From the NCBI RefSeq assembly GCF_003049525.1, contig NZ_PYWL01000002.1, forward strand, positions 1-64,000: DNA of 64,000 nt, written 5' to 3'. The position numbers were made by a program, and so were the translations under genes. Each line of letters opens with the position of its first letter. Position 1 is the first letter of the stretch. Positions 15,222-23,900 of this stretch are shown here, piece after piece. This DNA comes from Lysinibacillus fusiformis. GTDB taxonomy: Bacteria; Bacillota; Bacilli; Bacillales_A; Planococcaceae. The notes below the pieces were generated by a model. It was given only the letters and a program-made list of their open reading frames with translations. It was not told where the DNA came from and ran no database searches.

Positions 15222-17311
15222 AAACTTATTTAAAGCTTAATAATGACGTACTGAATCGTTATAGTACAACGGGACTACTAGAGCTAGAAAAGGACCGTGA
15301 GGCTACTCGCCGCTACTTTTTAGAATATGTCAACGTACGTTTACGTTATTTTATAGATATAGAGGAAAAAATCCGCTATTTAGTGGATGAGGGTTACTAC
15401 GAGAAAGATTTTATCGACATGTACGAGATGGATTTTATAAAGATGCTGTACAAAAAAGCATATGATTATAATTTCCGCTTCCCATCATTTATGAGTGCAA
15501 GCAAATTTTATGACAGCTATGCTATGAAAAGTCGTGATGGTGAAGAAATCTTAGAAAAATATGAGGACCGTATTGTCATTATTGCCCTGTACTTAGCACA
15601 AGGGAATACTGTGCTAGCAAAGAGTTCTGTTGAAGCGATGATGGAAGCCTATCAGCCTGCAACACCTACTGCATTAAATAGTGGGAAAAAAGCCCGTGGT
15701 GAATTAGTCAGTTGCTTTAAATTATCAATGGATGATTCTATGAATAGCATTGCTGAAAATATTGGTTATTGTTTAGAGCTATCACGCCTAGGCGGAGGGG
15801 TCGGGGTCAACTTAACGGATTTACGACCTTTAGGTGATCCAATTAAAGAAATATTAAACCGTGCAAGTGGAGTTATCCCAGTTGCAAAACTATTAGAAAA
15901 TTCATTTAGTTATTCTAATCAGCTCGGTCAACGAAATGGCTCAGGAGTTGTTTACCTAAATATCTTCCATGCAGATATAGAGAATTTCATTTCATCAAAA
16001 AAACCAAATGCTGATGATAAAATTCGCCTCGCAACACTATCAACAGGAATTATTATTCCAAGTATTTTCTTCGATCTGATGAAACGTGATAAAGATATAG
16101 TGTTATTTAGTCCATATGATATTTTTAAAGTATATGGTAAACGAATGTCGGAAATTTCAATTTCAGAAATGTACTATGAACTACTTGATAATCCTAAAAT
16201 CCGTAAAATTAAACGTTTGAATGCGCGTAGACTCTATACTGAGGTGAAAAAAGCTCAATTTGAATCAGGTTATCCTTTTGAAATTTTTGATGATAATGTC
16301 AATGAAGTACATCCACTAAAAAATATCGGTCGTGTAAAAATGTCAAACCTATGTACTGAAATCTTGCAAGTTCAAGAAACTAGTGTCATCACAGATCAAG
16401 ATCAACCAAACGAATATGGGTTAGATGTGTCGTGTAATTTAGGGTCAATTGATATTCATGCAGCGAGTAAAGTAAATGATTTTGAAACATTAATCGATAC
16501 AGCTATGCACTTATTAACAAATGTGTCACAAATGACATACATCAAAAATGTCCCATCGGTGGCAAAAGCGAATCGATTAATGCACTCAGTAGGGCTAGGT
16601 TGTATGAATCTCCATGGACATCTTGTTACGGAGGGCATTATGTATGGCTCGAAAGATTCTATTGATTTCATGGACCGTTTTATGGAAGCAATGAACTATT
16701 ATTCTCTTAAATCATCGATGGAAATGGCTAAAGAAAAAGCAGAAACGTTCTACCGATTTGAAGATAGCGATTATGCTTCCGGTAGCTATTTTGATCAATA
16801 TGTAAATAAGAATGAAGAAGAGCTATCATCTGCTGTGTTAAAAGCACTTGGCAACATTCCAATTATCACTAATAAAATGTGGGAATTATTAAAGGAAGAT
16901 GTTATGGAATATGGTCTATTTCATTCCTATCGTTTAGCGATAGCACCAACCGGCAGTATTTCGTATATTCGTAGCTGTACGGCATCCATCTCTCCTTGTA
17001 CAGAGCGTGTAGAGGTCCGTGATTATGCAGATAGTCGCACGATTTATCCAATGCCACATTTAACAAACGAAAACAGTCATTTATATGTTGAGGCCTATGA
17101 TGTTGATCCTTATGATTTAATTGATTTATACGCAGCTTCTCAAAAACACGTTGACCAAGGTATTTCACTGACTCTTTATGTCACTGACAATTGGACAACA
17201 GAACAACTAGCTAAAGTATACATTTATGCATGGGTTAAAGGGATTAAGTCCGTTTACTATGTTCGTCAACGATTACAAAGCTTAGAGGAGTGTGTAGCAT
17301 GTCAAATATAG
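15218..17311 (+). CDS. nrdE: Class Ib ribonucleotide reductase large subunit
   Basis: A 697-residue catalytic subunit that reduces ribonucleoside diphosphates to deoxyribonucleotides. Visible motifs are TALNSGKKARGELVSCFKL (active-site cysteine), LSRLGGGVGVNLTDLR, SNLCTEI and SCNLGSID (second and radical cysteine region), PTGSISYIRS, and the C-terminal CVACQI pair that exchanges electrons with NrdH. No N-terminal ATP-cone is present, as usual for NrdE. It overlaps nrdI by four bases and nrdF by 13. Class Ib needs oxygen and manganese or iron, which fits control by a B12 riboswitch if a B12-dependent enzyme exists elsewhere. Confidence 0.95.
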   Translation: MKTYLKLNNDVLNRYSTTGLLELEKDREATRRYFLEYVNVRLRYFIDIEEKIRYLVDEGYYEKDFIDMYEMDFIKMLYKKAYDYNFRFPSFMSASKFYDSYAMKSRDGEEILEKYEDRIVIIALYLAQGNTVLAKSSVEAMMEAYQPATPTALNSGKKARGELVSCFKLSMDDSMNSIAENIGYCLELSRLGGGVGVNLTDLRPLGDPIKEILNRASGVIPVAKLLENSFSYSNQLGQRNGSGVVYLNIFHADIENFISSKKPNADDKIRLATLSTGIIIPSIFFDLMKRDKDIVLFSPYDIFKVYGKRMSEISISEMYYELLDNPKIRKIKRLNARRLYTEVKKAQFESGYPFEIFDDNVNEVHPLKNIGRVKMSNLCTEILQVQETSVITDQDQPNEYGLDVSCNLGSIDIHAASKVNDFETLIDTAMHLLTNVSQMTYIKNVPSVAKANRLMHSVGLGCMNLHGHLVTEGIMYGSKDSIDFMDRFMEAMNYYSLKSSMEMAKEKAETFYRFEDSDYASGSYFDQYVNKNEEELSSAVLKALGNIPIITNKMWELLKEDVMEYGLFHSYRLAIAPTGSISYIRSCTASISPCTERVEVRDYADSRTIYPMPHLTNENSHLYVEAYDVDPYDLIDLYAASQKHVDQGISLTLYVTDNWTTEQLAKVYIYAWVKGIKSVYYVRQRLQSLEECVACQI

Positions 17312-18267
17312 TGTATGAGGCAGTCAACTGGAATAAGGCAACAAGTGAACTTGCCCAAATTTTCTGGGACCAGCAATGGAAGCAAATTTGGTTTCCTGAA
17401 GAAATTGCTGTGAGTAAAGATATTAAACAGTGGAAAAGTTTTGAGCATCAGGACACATATAAAAAAGTGTTTGCAGGACTGACTTTGCTTGATACCGTTC
17501 AGACGAATATAGGGATGAATCGTGTTGCTGCTTATACAGACGATTTACAGGAAAAGGCTGTATTAACCGTTTTTGATGCATTTGAGGCAATACATGCTAA
17601 ATCATATTCTTATATATTTACAACGCTTTGTACAAACGAGGAGATAGACGAGCTTTTTGAATGGGTAAAGAAAAATGAATATTTACAATATAAGGCAAAT
17701 AAGATTGCGGATATTTATAATAGTATAGAAGAAGGGGACTCTGAGAGCTTATGGAAAGCGATGTTTTCATCCGTTATGCTTGAATCTTTCCTTTTCTATT
17801 CTGGATTTTTCTACCCATTATACTTAGGTGGACAAGGTTTTTTAAGAAACAGTGCTGAAATTATTTCTCTCATTTTGCGCGACGAGTCCATTCATGGCGT
17901 AGCGGTAGGGTTTTTTGCTCAAAATCTATATAAGCAATTTTCTAAAGAAAAACAAGAATCCTTACAATTATGGGGTTATGAATTATTGCTGGATTTATAT
18001 CAAAATGAAATGAAATATACCGAGGATATTTATGCGGAGACAGGATTATCGCCTGAGGTAAAAGCCTATGTGCGTTATAATGCTAATAAGGCCTTAATGA
18101 ATGTCGGCTTTGAAGCCATGTTCCCTGAAGAAGAAGTGAATCCGATCGTCATGAATGGAATTCGTAATGAGGGCTCCACATATGATTTCTTTTCACAAAA
18201 GGGGGCTACCTATGCCAAAGCAAAAGTAGCGCCAATTACAGATGACACATTTAATTTTAATCGTTAG
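17299..18267 (+). CDS. nrdF: Class Ib ribonucleotide reductase small subunit
   Basis: A 322-residue radical-generating subunit of the ferritin-like fold. The start is ATG 17299 (MSNIVYEAVNWNK), eight bases after GAGGAG, inside the end of nrdE. The metal-ligand region includes DAFEAIHAKSYSYIF in helix C and LRDESIHGVAVGFF in helix F, the two carboxylate/histidine motifs of the dimetal site; the radical tyrosine is expected near the first. It forms a complex with NrdE and is activated by NrdI. The next gene, dut, begins 11 bases after its stop. Confidence 0.95.
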   Translation: MSNIVYEAVNWNKATSELAQIFWDQQWKQIWFPEEIAVSKDIKQWKSFEHQDTYKKVFAGLTLLDTVQTNIGMNRVAAYTDDLQEKAVLTVFDAFEAIHAKSYSYIFTTLCTNEEIDELFEWVKKNEYLQYKANKIADIYNSIEEGDSESLWKAMFSSVMLESFLFYSGFFYPLYLGGQGFLRNSAEIISLILRDESIHGVAVGFFAQNLYKQFSKEKQESLQLWGYELLLDLYQNEMKYTEDIYAETGLSPEVKAYVRYNANKALMNVGFEAMFPEEEVNPIVMNGIRNEGSTYDFFSQKGATYAKAKVAPITDDTFNFNR

Positions 18268-18278
18268 GATGAAGAACA

Positions 18279-18716
18279 ATGAACGTAGAAGTAAAAATTA
18301 AAAGAATGCATGAAGATGCAATGCTACCAATGCAAGCTAATCCCGGTGATGCTGGGATGGATCTCTATTCCATTGAAACTGTAGAGATACCCGCTGGTGG
18401 GACTAAATTAATTAAAACAGGCATTCAAATTGAATTACCTAAAGGAACGGAAGCACAAATTCGACCAAGAAGTGGACTAGCCTTAAAACATAGTATTACA
18501 GTGCTCAATAGCCCAGGAACAATCGATGAAGGCTATAGAGGGGAAATTGGTGTTATTTTAATTAATCATGGTCAAAATACGTTCTTAGTAGAAAAATCTA
18601 TGCGAATTGCCCAAATGGTGATTCAATTTGTCCCTACTATTCAACTACTGGAAGTCAATGAATTATCTCAAACGGTTCGTGGAACTTCTGGATTTGGAGC
18701 GAGTGGTACAAAATAA
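18279..18716 (+). CDS. dut: dUTP diphosphatase
   Basis: A 145-residue trimeric-type dUTPase that turns dUTP into dUMP and keeps uracil out of DNA. All five motifs are visible: [34 protein letters not shown] with the catalytic tyrosine, MRIAQMV, and [10 protein letters not shown] at the flexible C-terminus. It is the last gene of the ribonucleotide reductase operon, 11 bases after nrdF, so it is likely made together with it under the same riboswitch. A strong terminator follows. Confidence 0.95.
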   Translation: MNVEVKIKRMHEDAMLPMQANPGDAGMDLYSIETVEIPAGGTKLIKTGIQIELPKGTEAQIRPRSGLALKHSITVLNSPGTIDEGYRGEIGVILINHGQNTFLVEKSMRIAQMVIQFVPTIQLLEVNELSQTVRGTSGFGASGTK

Positions 18717-18743
18717 GAGTCAGTTTTAAATAGGCGTATGTCG

Positions 18744-18785
18744 GGATTGAGTTTGATACTGAACTCAATCCTTTTTGTTTTTTTA
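18744..18785 (+). terminator. Terminator of the nrd-dut operon
   Basis: GGATTGAGTT pairs with AACTCAATCC and is followed by TTTTTGTTTTTTT. Confidence 0.92.
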
Positions 18786-18839
18786 AAATTGTCACATTCG
18801 TGTAACGTAGGTTCAGTACGATTTACATGAGGTGATAAT

Positions 18840-20150
18840 ATGAGAGAAATAAATCATAGGAAACGAATGAAAAATAAGTTCAACATGATAGTTTCCCTTT
18901 GGTGTGCTTTAATAGTCGTCTTTGCTAATGGCTGTATTTCTGTGGAGCAAGAAGAAAAACAAAAGAAACAAGAGAAACTGGCAACGCCACAGATGCAAAA
19001 TGGTTTTTGGGATGAGCAAAGAAAAGGTACAAATTTTATGAATTCCACTTCTCTGCCAGAAAATTATGAAGAGGCTAATAAATTCAACATTGAATTTATC
19101 CGTTTAGCTCCTGATAAATGGGCAAAGGAAAGAGATTTCTTATTTGATGATAAACCTGATGCTACGCCTAATAAAGATTTTTTAATCGGTAATGCAGATC
19201 AGTATGAGGGAATTGTTGAAAATGATTTTAAGATGTTAAAAGAAGATTTAGATGCAGCTTATGCAAGAGGATCAAAAGTTGTACTAACTGTTCTTAGTCT
19301 TCCGGGAAACCGTTGGAGACAGTTTAATAACTATGAAAATGATGACCGAATTTGGCAAGACTTTAACTATCATGAGCAAGCAGCGCTTTTCTGGAAAGAT
19401 CTTGCCATGCGCTTAAAAGATCACCCCGCAGTGGTAGGATATAATGTAATTAATGAACCGCATCCTGAAACAGCCACAGGTTTTAATGATTTTTGGACAG
19501 AAGACTATGATAAATGGTACGACAAGATAGAAAACACGCCAGCAGATTTAAATAGACTTTATGGAACGATTGTAGATTCTATACGATCTGTAGATGCGGA
19601 TACACCTATTATTTTAGATTCGGGTTTATTTGCTACGCCTTGGGCAATAAACTATTTAAAACCAATAGAAGATAAAAATGTGCTGTATGCTTTCCATATG
19701 TATGAACCGTATGAAATGACAAGCCAAAATCGAAAAAAAGGATTCACATACACTTATCCTGGTAAGGTCAAAGTCGGGAATGATCAAAATGAAAAAATGT
19801 TTGATAAAACTTCATTAAAAGATTTTTTAGAACCCGTTGCTAAATGGGCAGAAAAGCACAATATATCAAACAACCGAATTATTGCAGAAGAGTTTGGCAT
19901 TAACCGAATGGTTGATGGAGCGGATCAATATATGAAGGATTTAATTGATATTTTTAATGATTACGGCTGGCACTGGGCATTTTATGCATTTCGTGAAGAC
20001 ACGTGGGATGCTATGGATTTTGAATTAGGTAATAAACCTGTTAAAGAGGCCTATTGGGATGCGCGGGCAATTGGAGAACTACCTGATAGAAAAGCAATAG
20101 AAGTAGATAATTCTATTTGGGATGTCCTGAAAAAAGATCTCAACAAGTAA
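18840..20150 (+). CDS. Glycoside hydrolase family 5 lipoprotein
   Basis: A 436-residue lipoprotein with an N-terminal hydrophobic stretch ending in FANGC (lipid cysteine near residue 32), a charged Lys/Glu/Gln linker, and a (beta/alpha)8 GH5 domain. The acid/base glutamate is in YNVINEPHPE, the nucleophile glutamate in IIAEEFGINR, and FHMYEPYEMT carries the substrate-site histidine and tyrosine. GH5 enzymes cleave beta-linked glucans, mannans or glycolipids; the substrate cannot be named. The start ATG 18840 follows GAGGTGATAAT. It is a single-gene unit bounded by terminators. Confidence 0.87.
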   Translation: MREINHRKRMKNKFNMIVSLWCALIVVFANGCISVEQEEKQKKQEKLATPQMQNGFWDEQRKGTNFMNSTSLPENYEEANKFNIEFIRLAPDKWAKERDFLFDDKPDATPNKDFLIGNADQYEGIVENDFKMLKEDLDAAYARGSKVVLTVLSLPGNRWRQFNNYENDDRIWQDFNYHEQAALFWKDLAMRLKDHPAVVGYNVINEPHPETATGFNDFWTEDYDKWYDKIENTPADLNRLYGTIVDSIRSVDADTPIILDSGLFATPWAINYLKPIEDKNVLYAFHMYEPYEMTSQNRKKGFTYTYPGKVKVGNDQNEKMFDKTSLKDFLEPVAKWAEKHNISNNRIIAEEFGINRMVDGADQYMKDLIDIFNDYGWHWAFYAFREDTWDAMDFELGNKPVKEAYWDARAIGELPDRKAIEVDNSIWDVLKKDLNK

Positions 20151-20189
20151 CATATTTGTTCTCTGCTAAGATCAAATAGAAATTATTGT

Positions 20190-20222
20190 AGTAGTACAAA
20201 CGATCGTTTGTACTACTTTTTT
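20190..20222 (+). terminator. Terminator after the GH5 gene
   Basis: A perfect palindrome with arms AGTAGTACAAACG / CGTTTGTACTACT followed by six Ts. Confidence 0.92.
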
Positions 20223-20308
20223 GCCTGACACTATGCGCTTTAAATCAGTCCATCTTTCAATCAATATCTTGCTGTTGCAGGTAATAAAAGATAGTAATTG
20301 CCTGTCAT

Positions 20309-20545
20309 TTAGTTTCGAAAATAGTTACGCGCTAGTAGAGTTGCAGAATTATATTCATCAGGCAATTCATCCTCAAAAAAAATAGCCTCTACGGGGCAAA
20401 CTAATTCACAAGCGCCACAATCAATACAAATATCAGGGTTAATGACATATTGAGTATCCGTATTCACAATGCAATTTACGGGACAGACATCTAAACAAAC
20501 GGCTGCTTTTTCATCCCTACATAATTCTGTAATTACAAAAGCCAT
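20309..20545 (-). CDS. Ferredoxin with two [4Fe-4S]-type motifs
   Basis: A 78-residue ferredoxin. The C-terminal cluster motif is complete (CIDCGACELVCP), while the N-terminal one is CLDVCPVNC with an upstream CRDEKAAVC, so a [3Fe-4S]/[4Fe-4S] or two-cluster protein of the FdxA type is likely. It carries electrons in the cytoplasm. The start is the ATG at 20545, whose A is shared with the stop of the upstream ywhD-like gene (TAATG); an ATG 15 bases earlier lies on the ribosome-binding site. The two genes form a tight reverse-strand operon. The redox partner is unknown. Confidence 0.88.
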   Translation of the reverse strand: MAFVITELCRDEKAAVCLDVCPVNCIVNTDTQYVINPDICIDCGACELVCPVEAIFFEDELPDEYNSATLLARNYFRN

Positions 20546-21060
20546 TACAAATCCTCCCATAATTGATGTTTTAATTCTTCAGGTGAGTGTGTCCAATACA
20601 GTTCATTAAATTCAGATAAAAATTGGGAAAGTAGTTTTTTTGAATTTGTATCGACATGATGGAGGAGAAAATTCCCTTTAAGTGCTTTATCTAAATAATT
20701 TACTTGCTCTGGCATCGATTTATAGCCAAGTTTAATGCGGCGTTCTTCTTTCGATACCCGTACTTCACTTGCGGTACATCCTGCATAATAAGGTCCATTT
20801 TCCCCGACCTGAAGCGCTACCCAAACAATCCAATATCGATTATAATCGTCACTAGCATGCGCTAAATCTGGTGAAAAACGCACTTTTTTTTCAATAATAC
20901 TTCGCCCATGTAAGGCTTCTAGGTCTATAAATACGTGTTCTTTTTCACAATCTATAATAATAGGCGTTACATTATTTAAATCAAGGGTACCTACTCCGAA
21001 CCCCCCATCTCCATCTGTTGAATCATTACTTAAGATGGTAAAATGTATCTTTTCTTTCAT
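20545..21060 (-). CDS. YwhD-family protein
   Basis: A 171-residue cytoplasmic protein with DGDGGFGVGTLDLNNV near the N-terminus, VFIDLEALHGRS and ENGPYYAGCTASEV in the middle, and a C-terminal YLDKALKGNFLLHHVD region. This matches the Bacillus YwhD family, whose role is not established. I chose ATG 21060, eight bases after GGGGGTG, over an in-frame GTG farther upstream. The gene overlaps the following ferredoxin by one base, so a functional link is possible. Confidence 0.72.
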   Translation of the reverse strand: MKEKIHFTILSNDSTDGDGGFGVGTLDLNNVTPIIIDCEKEHVFIDLEALHGRSIIEKKVRFSPDLAHASDDYNRYWIVWVALQVGENGPYYAGCTASEVRVSKEERRIKLGYKSMPEQVNYLDKALKGNFLLHHVDTNSKKLLSQFLSEFNELYWTHSPEELKHQLWEDL

Positions 21061-21459
21061 AGAAAACACCCCCACACTCTTTTTACAACATTTACAGGTG
21101 TCGCAAATAGAAACAATGTATAGTATTAAAAAGCAAATTCATTACGTATAGCTTTTATAAATTAATCTAATTGAACGTTTTAGTAGTAATTTTTATACTA
21201 TACGTAATGGTTGCCAAGGATTTCTCCTCATACTTTTTTAATTCAAAAGTATAACTGAAATATACAACTTATTATCCTTTGTTGTCTTCGGACTTACGTC
21301 TGAATTGTTATGATATGGTAAATTGATGTTCGCTTACATTTTTATGAACTTTATATAAATAAGAAAATTGACAATGTCTATTTCGATAAATAAATTTCAC
21401 TGAGTCATACAGAAAGAGTAGAATTGGTACTAAATAGATTTAATGAGAGGAAAAGAATA
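21061..21459. other. Spacer between ywhD-like and WYL regulator genes
   Basis: About 400 AT-rich bases with no gene. The striking part is the spaced 12-base inverted repeat at 21140-21209, listed separately. The WYL gene's ribosome-binding site (GAGAGG) is at about 21445-21450. Confidence 0.4.
21140..21209. repeat. Spaced 12-base inverted repeat
   Basis: CATTACGTATAG (21140-21151) recurs as its exact reverse complement CTATACGTAATG (21198-21209), with a 46-base AT-rich spacer. It may be a dual operator for the divergent genes or the ends of a very small element. It is not followed by a T-run, so it is not a terminator. Confidence 0.5.
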
Positions 21460-22374
21460 ATGAAATTAGAACGATTACTATCTATTATCTTCAAGCTTCT
21501 CAATCATGAAATAGTGTCGGCTTCTAGCTTAGCAAATGAATTTCAAGTATCATCAAGGACAATTTATAGAGACATTGAAGCAATATGTGCCGCTGGTATA
21601 CCAGTCGTTTCTTTCCAAGGGACAAACGGCGGTTTCGGGATTATAGAAGGATACAAATTCGATAAAAGCTTAATGGACCCTAACGACATTTTGAATTTAA
21701 TCTCAGTATTAAGTAGTTTATCAAGTATCTTTGAAGATAAAGATGTTGAACATACACTAGAAAGACTAAAAATGCTGGACATAGGTGATAAAAAAAGTGC
21801 GTTCATGATTGATTTGGAAAGCTATAGGACGGAACCGAGTTCTTTAATGAACCTTAGACAAGCTATATACGAAAGAAAAGTAATTTACTTTAATTATGTA
21901 AATAATAAAAATGAATTTACGTCTCGTGAAGTAGAACCCATTCACCTTCATTATAAGTATTGTAACTGGTATTTATATGGTTATTGTAGAGGGCGTAAGA
22001 GTCATAGAGAATTTAAAGTATCGCGTATGATGGGCATTACTCTGACACAAGAAAAGTATTTACAAATGCATGAGTATAAAAGCGATTCATCCTATTCAAG
22101 AGGTCATCAAGAGAGAGTGCAGGAGGTGGTCATCTGGGTAAGTCCATATTCCTTAGCGGAAGCATTAGACCAATTCCAAAATTCTTCAAAGGTCATGAAT
22201 AGCGATGGAAGTATGACATTTACATTTTCCGTTTATCAACCTCTGCATGCTGGATGGCTGAAATCGATTCTTTTAAGCTTCGGTAGTGAGGCTAAAATTA
22301 TAAAGCCTGTTGAACTGCAATCAATTTTAGTAGAGGAAGCCAAAAAATTAATCAATATTTATAAAGATGTATGA
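21460..22374 (+). CDS. WYL-domain transcriptional regulator (HTH_11 type)
   Basis: A 304-residue regulator. Residues 1-60 form a winged helix-turn-helix (LASEFQ-type segment LANEFQVSSRTIYRDIEAI), and a WYL domain follows from about residue 130 (SREVEPIHLHYKYCNWYLYGYCRGR, with FKVSRM after it). WYL domains bind ligands or nucleic acid and switch the DNA-binding part. The start is ATG 21460 (MKLERLLSII) behind GAGAGG; the longer frame lacks a ribosome-binding site. A DinB-family gene follows 76 bases later, a common pairing in Bacillales that suggests it is the target. Confidence 0.88.
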   Translation: MKLERLLSIIFKLLNHEIVSASSLANEFQVSSRTIYRDIEAICAAGIPVVSFQGTNGGFGIIEGYKFDKSLMDPNDILNLISVLSSLSSIFEDKDVEHTLERLKMLDIGDKKSAFMIDLESYRTEPSSLMNLRQAIYERKVIYFNYVNNKNEFTSREVEPIHLHYKYCNWYLYGYCRGRKSHREFKVSRMMGITLTQEKYLQMHEYKSDSSYSRGHQERVQEVVIWVSPYSLAEALDQFQNSSKVMNSDGSMTFTFSVYQPLHAGWLKSILLSFGSEAKIIKPVELQSILVEEAKKLINIYKDV

Positions 22375-22400
22375 CAGGCTGCTGTCATATATCTTTTTTT
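22371..22400 (+). terminator. Terminator overlapping the WYL gene stop
   Basis: ATGACAG and CTGTCAT pair around GCTG and are followed by an eight-T run; the stop codon lies in the left arm. Confidence 0.8.
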
Positions 22401-22450
22401 ATAATCAAAAAGTAAGTTTCTAATACTAATAATAAAGGAGTAGATGTTTT

Positions 22451-22948
22451 ATGAATCATGCAAAAAATATGTACGAGTACCATGTTTGGGCTAATAAGGT
22501 GCTATTAGAAAGAATGAGGGAATTGCCAAGCCATGTTCTATATGAAGAGATTAAAAGTTCATACTCAACGATTGCTCAAACATTTAGTCACATATATGTC
22601 GTTGATGTAATGTGGTTACAAGTACTTAAAGGAATTGATATGCAAGAAGCATTTCAAGCTGCAAGGACATTGGTAGAAAAGACTAATTTTTATTCTTTAG
22701 ATGAATTTATTAAGGCAAATGAAGAACTTGCTACACAGTATGAAAAATGGATGAGTAGCCAGCAAGATTTAGAGCAGAAAATAAACGTGAATAACCCTTG
22801 GTCAGGTTCTAGAAATACAGCATACTCAGAAATTTTATTCCATGTTGCTAATCATGGTACATATCACCGTGGAAACATAACAACTATGTTAAGACAACAG
22901 GGGTACGAATCTATCATGAATGACTTTTCTTTGTATTGGTATTTATAG
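22451..22948 (+). CDS. DinB-family protein
   Basis: A 165-residue four-helix protein of the DinB/YfiT fold. The three histidines that hold the metal in this family are seen as FSHIYVVD (near residue 47), and HVANHGTYHRGNI (near residue 133-145). Members act as thiol-dependent metalloenzymes, for example bacillithiol or mycothiol transferases; the substrate is not known here. The start ATG 22451 follows AAAGGAG. It is preceded by a WYL regulator on the same strand. Confidence 0.86.
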   Translation: MNHAKNMYEYHVWANKVLLERMRELPSHVLYEEIKSSYSTIAQTFSHIYVVDVMWLQVLKGIDMQEAFQAARTLVEKTNFYSLDEFIKANEELATQYEKWMSSQQDLEQKINVNNPWSGSRNTAYSEILFHVANHGTYHRGNITTMLRQQGYESIMNDFSLYWYL

Positions 22949-23106
22949 TTGTTCCATACACTAAACATTTAAATATAATGCCACAACTACTGATTTTATA
23001 TGATCTTACTAGAGGTAATGGTAGTAATCAACTCATCATATGGTTGAATCAGCAGAACCTTGCTGGATTTACTACATTCATCATTAAAAAATAAGGAGGA
23101 ACACAA

Positions 23107-23685
23107 TTGAAAAATGTTTTAGTTTTTATTATTGATGGCTTTGCCGATTGGGAGGCAAGTTATGTAACGGCAGAGTTAAATAAACCTGGGACAGGATTTC
23201 AAGTTCAGACAATTGCAATTGATAAAAATCCAAAGAAATCGATGGGAGGATTGACGGTTCTTCCTGACTATAGCCTACTAGATTTTCCTTTTGATTTAGA
23301 AATCACTATGTTAATCATACCTGGTGGAACTGGATGGAAGGAAGAGAAAAATCAACAGGCCAAGAAGCTTGTCGAGTTTTGCTTTACAGAGGACATCCCA
23401 GTTGCAGCAATCTGTGATGCCACTACTTTTTTAGGGAATCACGGATTTCTTGAGCAATATAAACATACAGGTAATTCATTAGCCTATTTGAAAGAAGCGG
23501 CACCTAATTATAAGGGGGATGAAAAATATATAGACCAGCAATCCGTTAGTGATGGCAGTCTTATAACAGCAAATGGCACCGGTGCATTAGAATTTTCGAG
23601 AGATATTTTATGTAAATTGGCTGTTTTAGAAAAAAAAGAACTAAAGGAATGGTATGATTTATTTAAAAAAGGATTTATTGTTTAA
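23107..23685 (+). CDS. DJ-1/PfpI-family protein
   Basis: A 192-residue single-domain protein of the class I glutamine amidotransferase-like fold. The nucleophile elbow is VAAICDATTFLG with the cysteine near residue 98, and the partner acidic residue lies in the FADWEASYV stretch near residue 14-20. The IIPGGTGW loop is also typical. Members act as stress chaperones, glyoxalases or peptidases. The start is TTG 23107, six bases after AAGGAGGA. It is a single-gene unit. Confidence 0.85.
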   Translation: MKNVLVFIIDGFADWEASYVTAELNKPGTGFQVQTIAIDKNPKKSMGGLTVLPDYSLLDFPFDLEITMLIIPGGTGWKEEKNQQAKKLVEFCFTEDIPVAAICDATTFLGNHGFLEQYKHTGNSLAYLKEAAPNYKGDEKYIDQQSVSDGSLITANGTGALEFSRDILCKLAVLEKKELKEWYDLFKKGFIV

Positions 23686-23753
23686 TGGTCATCAGGTTGC
23701 TATTAAAATTTGATAAGTCCATTTCTACCATACCTTTAAAATAATAATTTAGG

Positions 23754-23795
23754 AATAACCTTCTACATCTAAGGATAGTAGGAGGTTATTTTTCC
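23754..23795 (+). terminator. Terminator after the DJ-1/PfpI gene
   Basis: AATAACCTTCTAC pairs with GTAGGAGGTTATT, followed by TTTTT. Confidence 0.88.
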
Positions 23796-23900
23796 CTTTA
23801 GTGTTATATATTTTTTATATTAATCTATAGCTAATAATATATTATCCGTAATAATACGTGGCTTTTATAATGAAGATACCATATAAAAGGAGGGTCTAGC

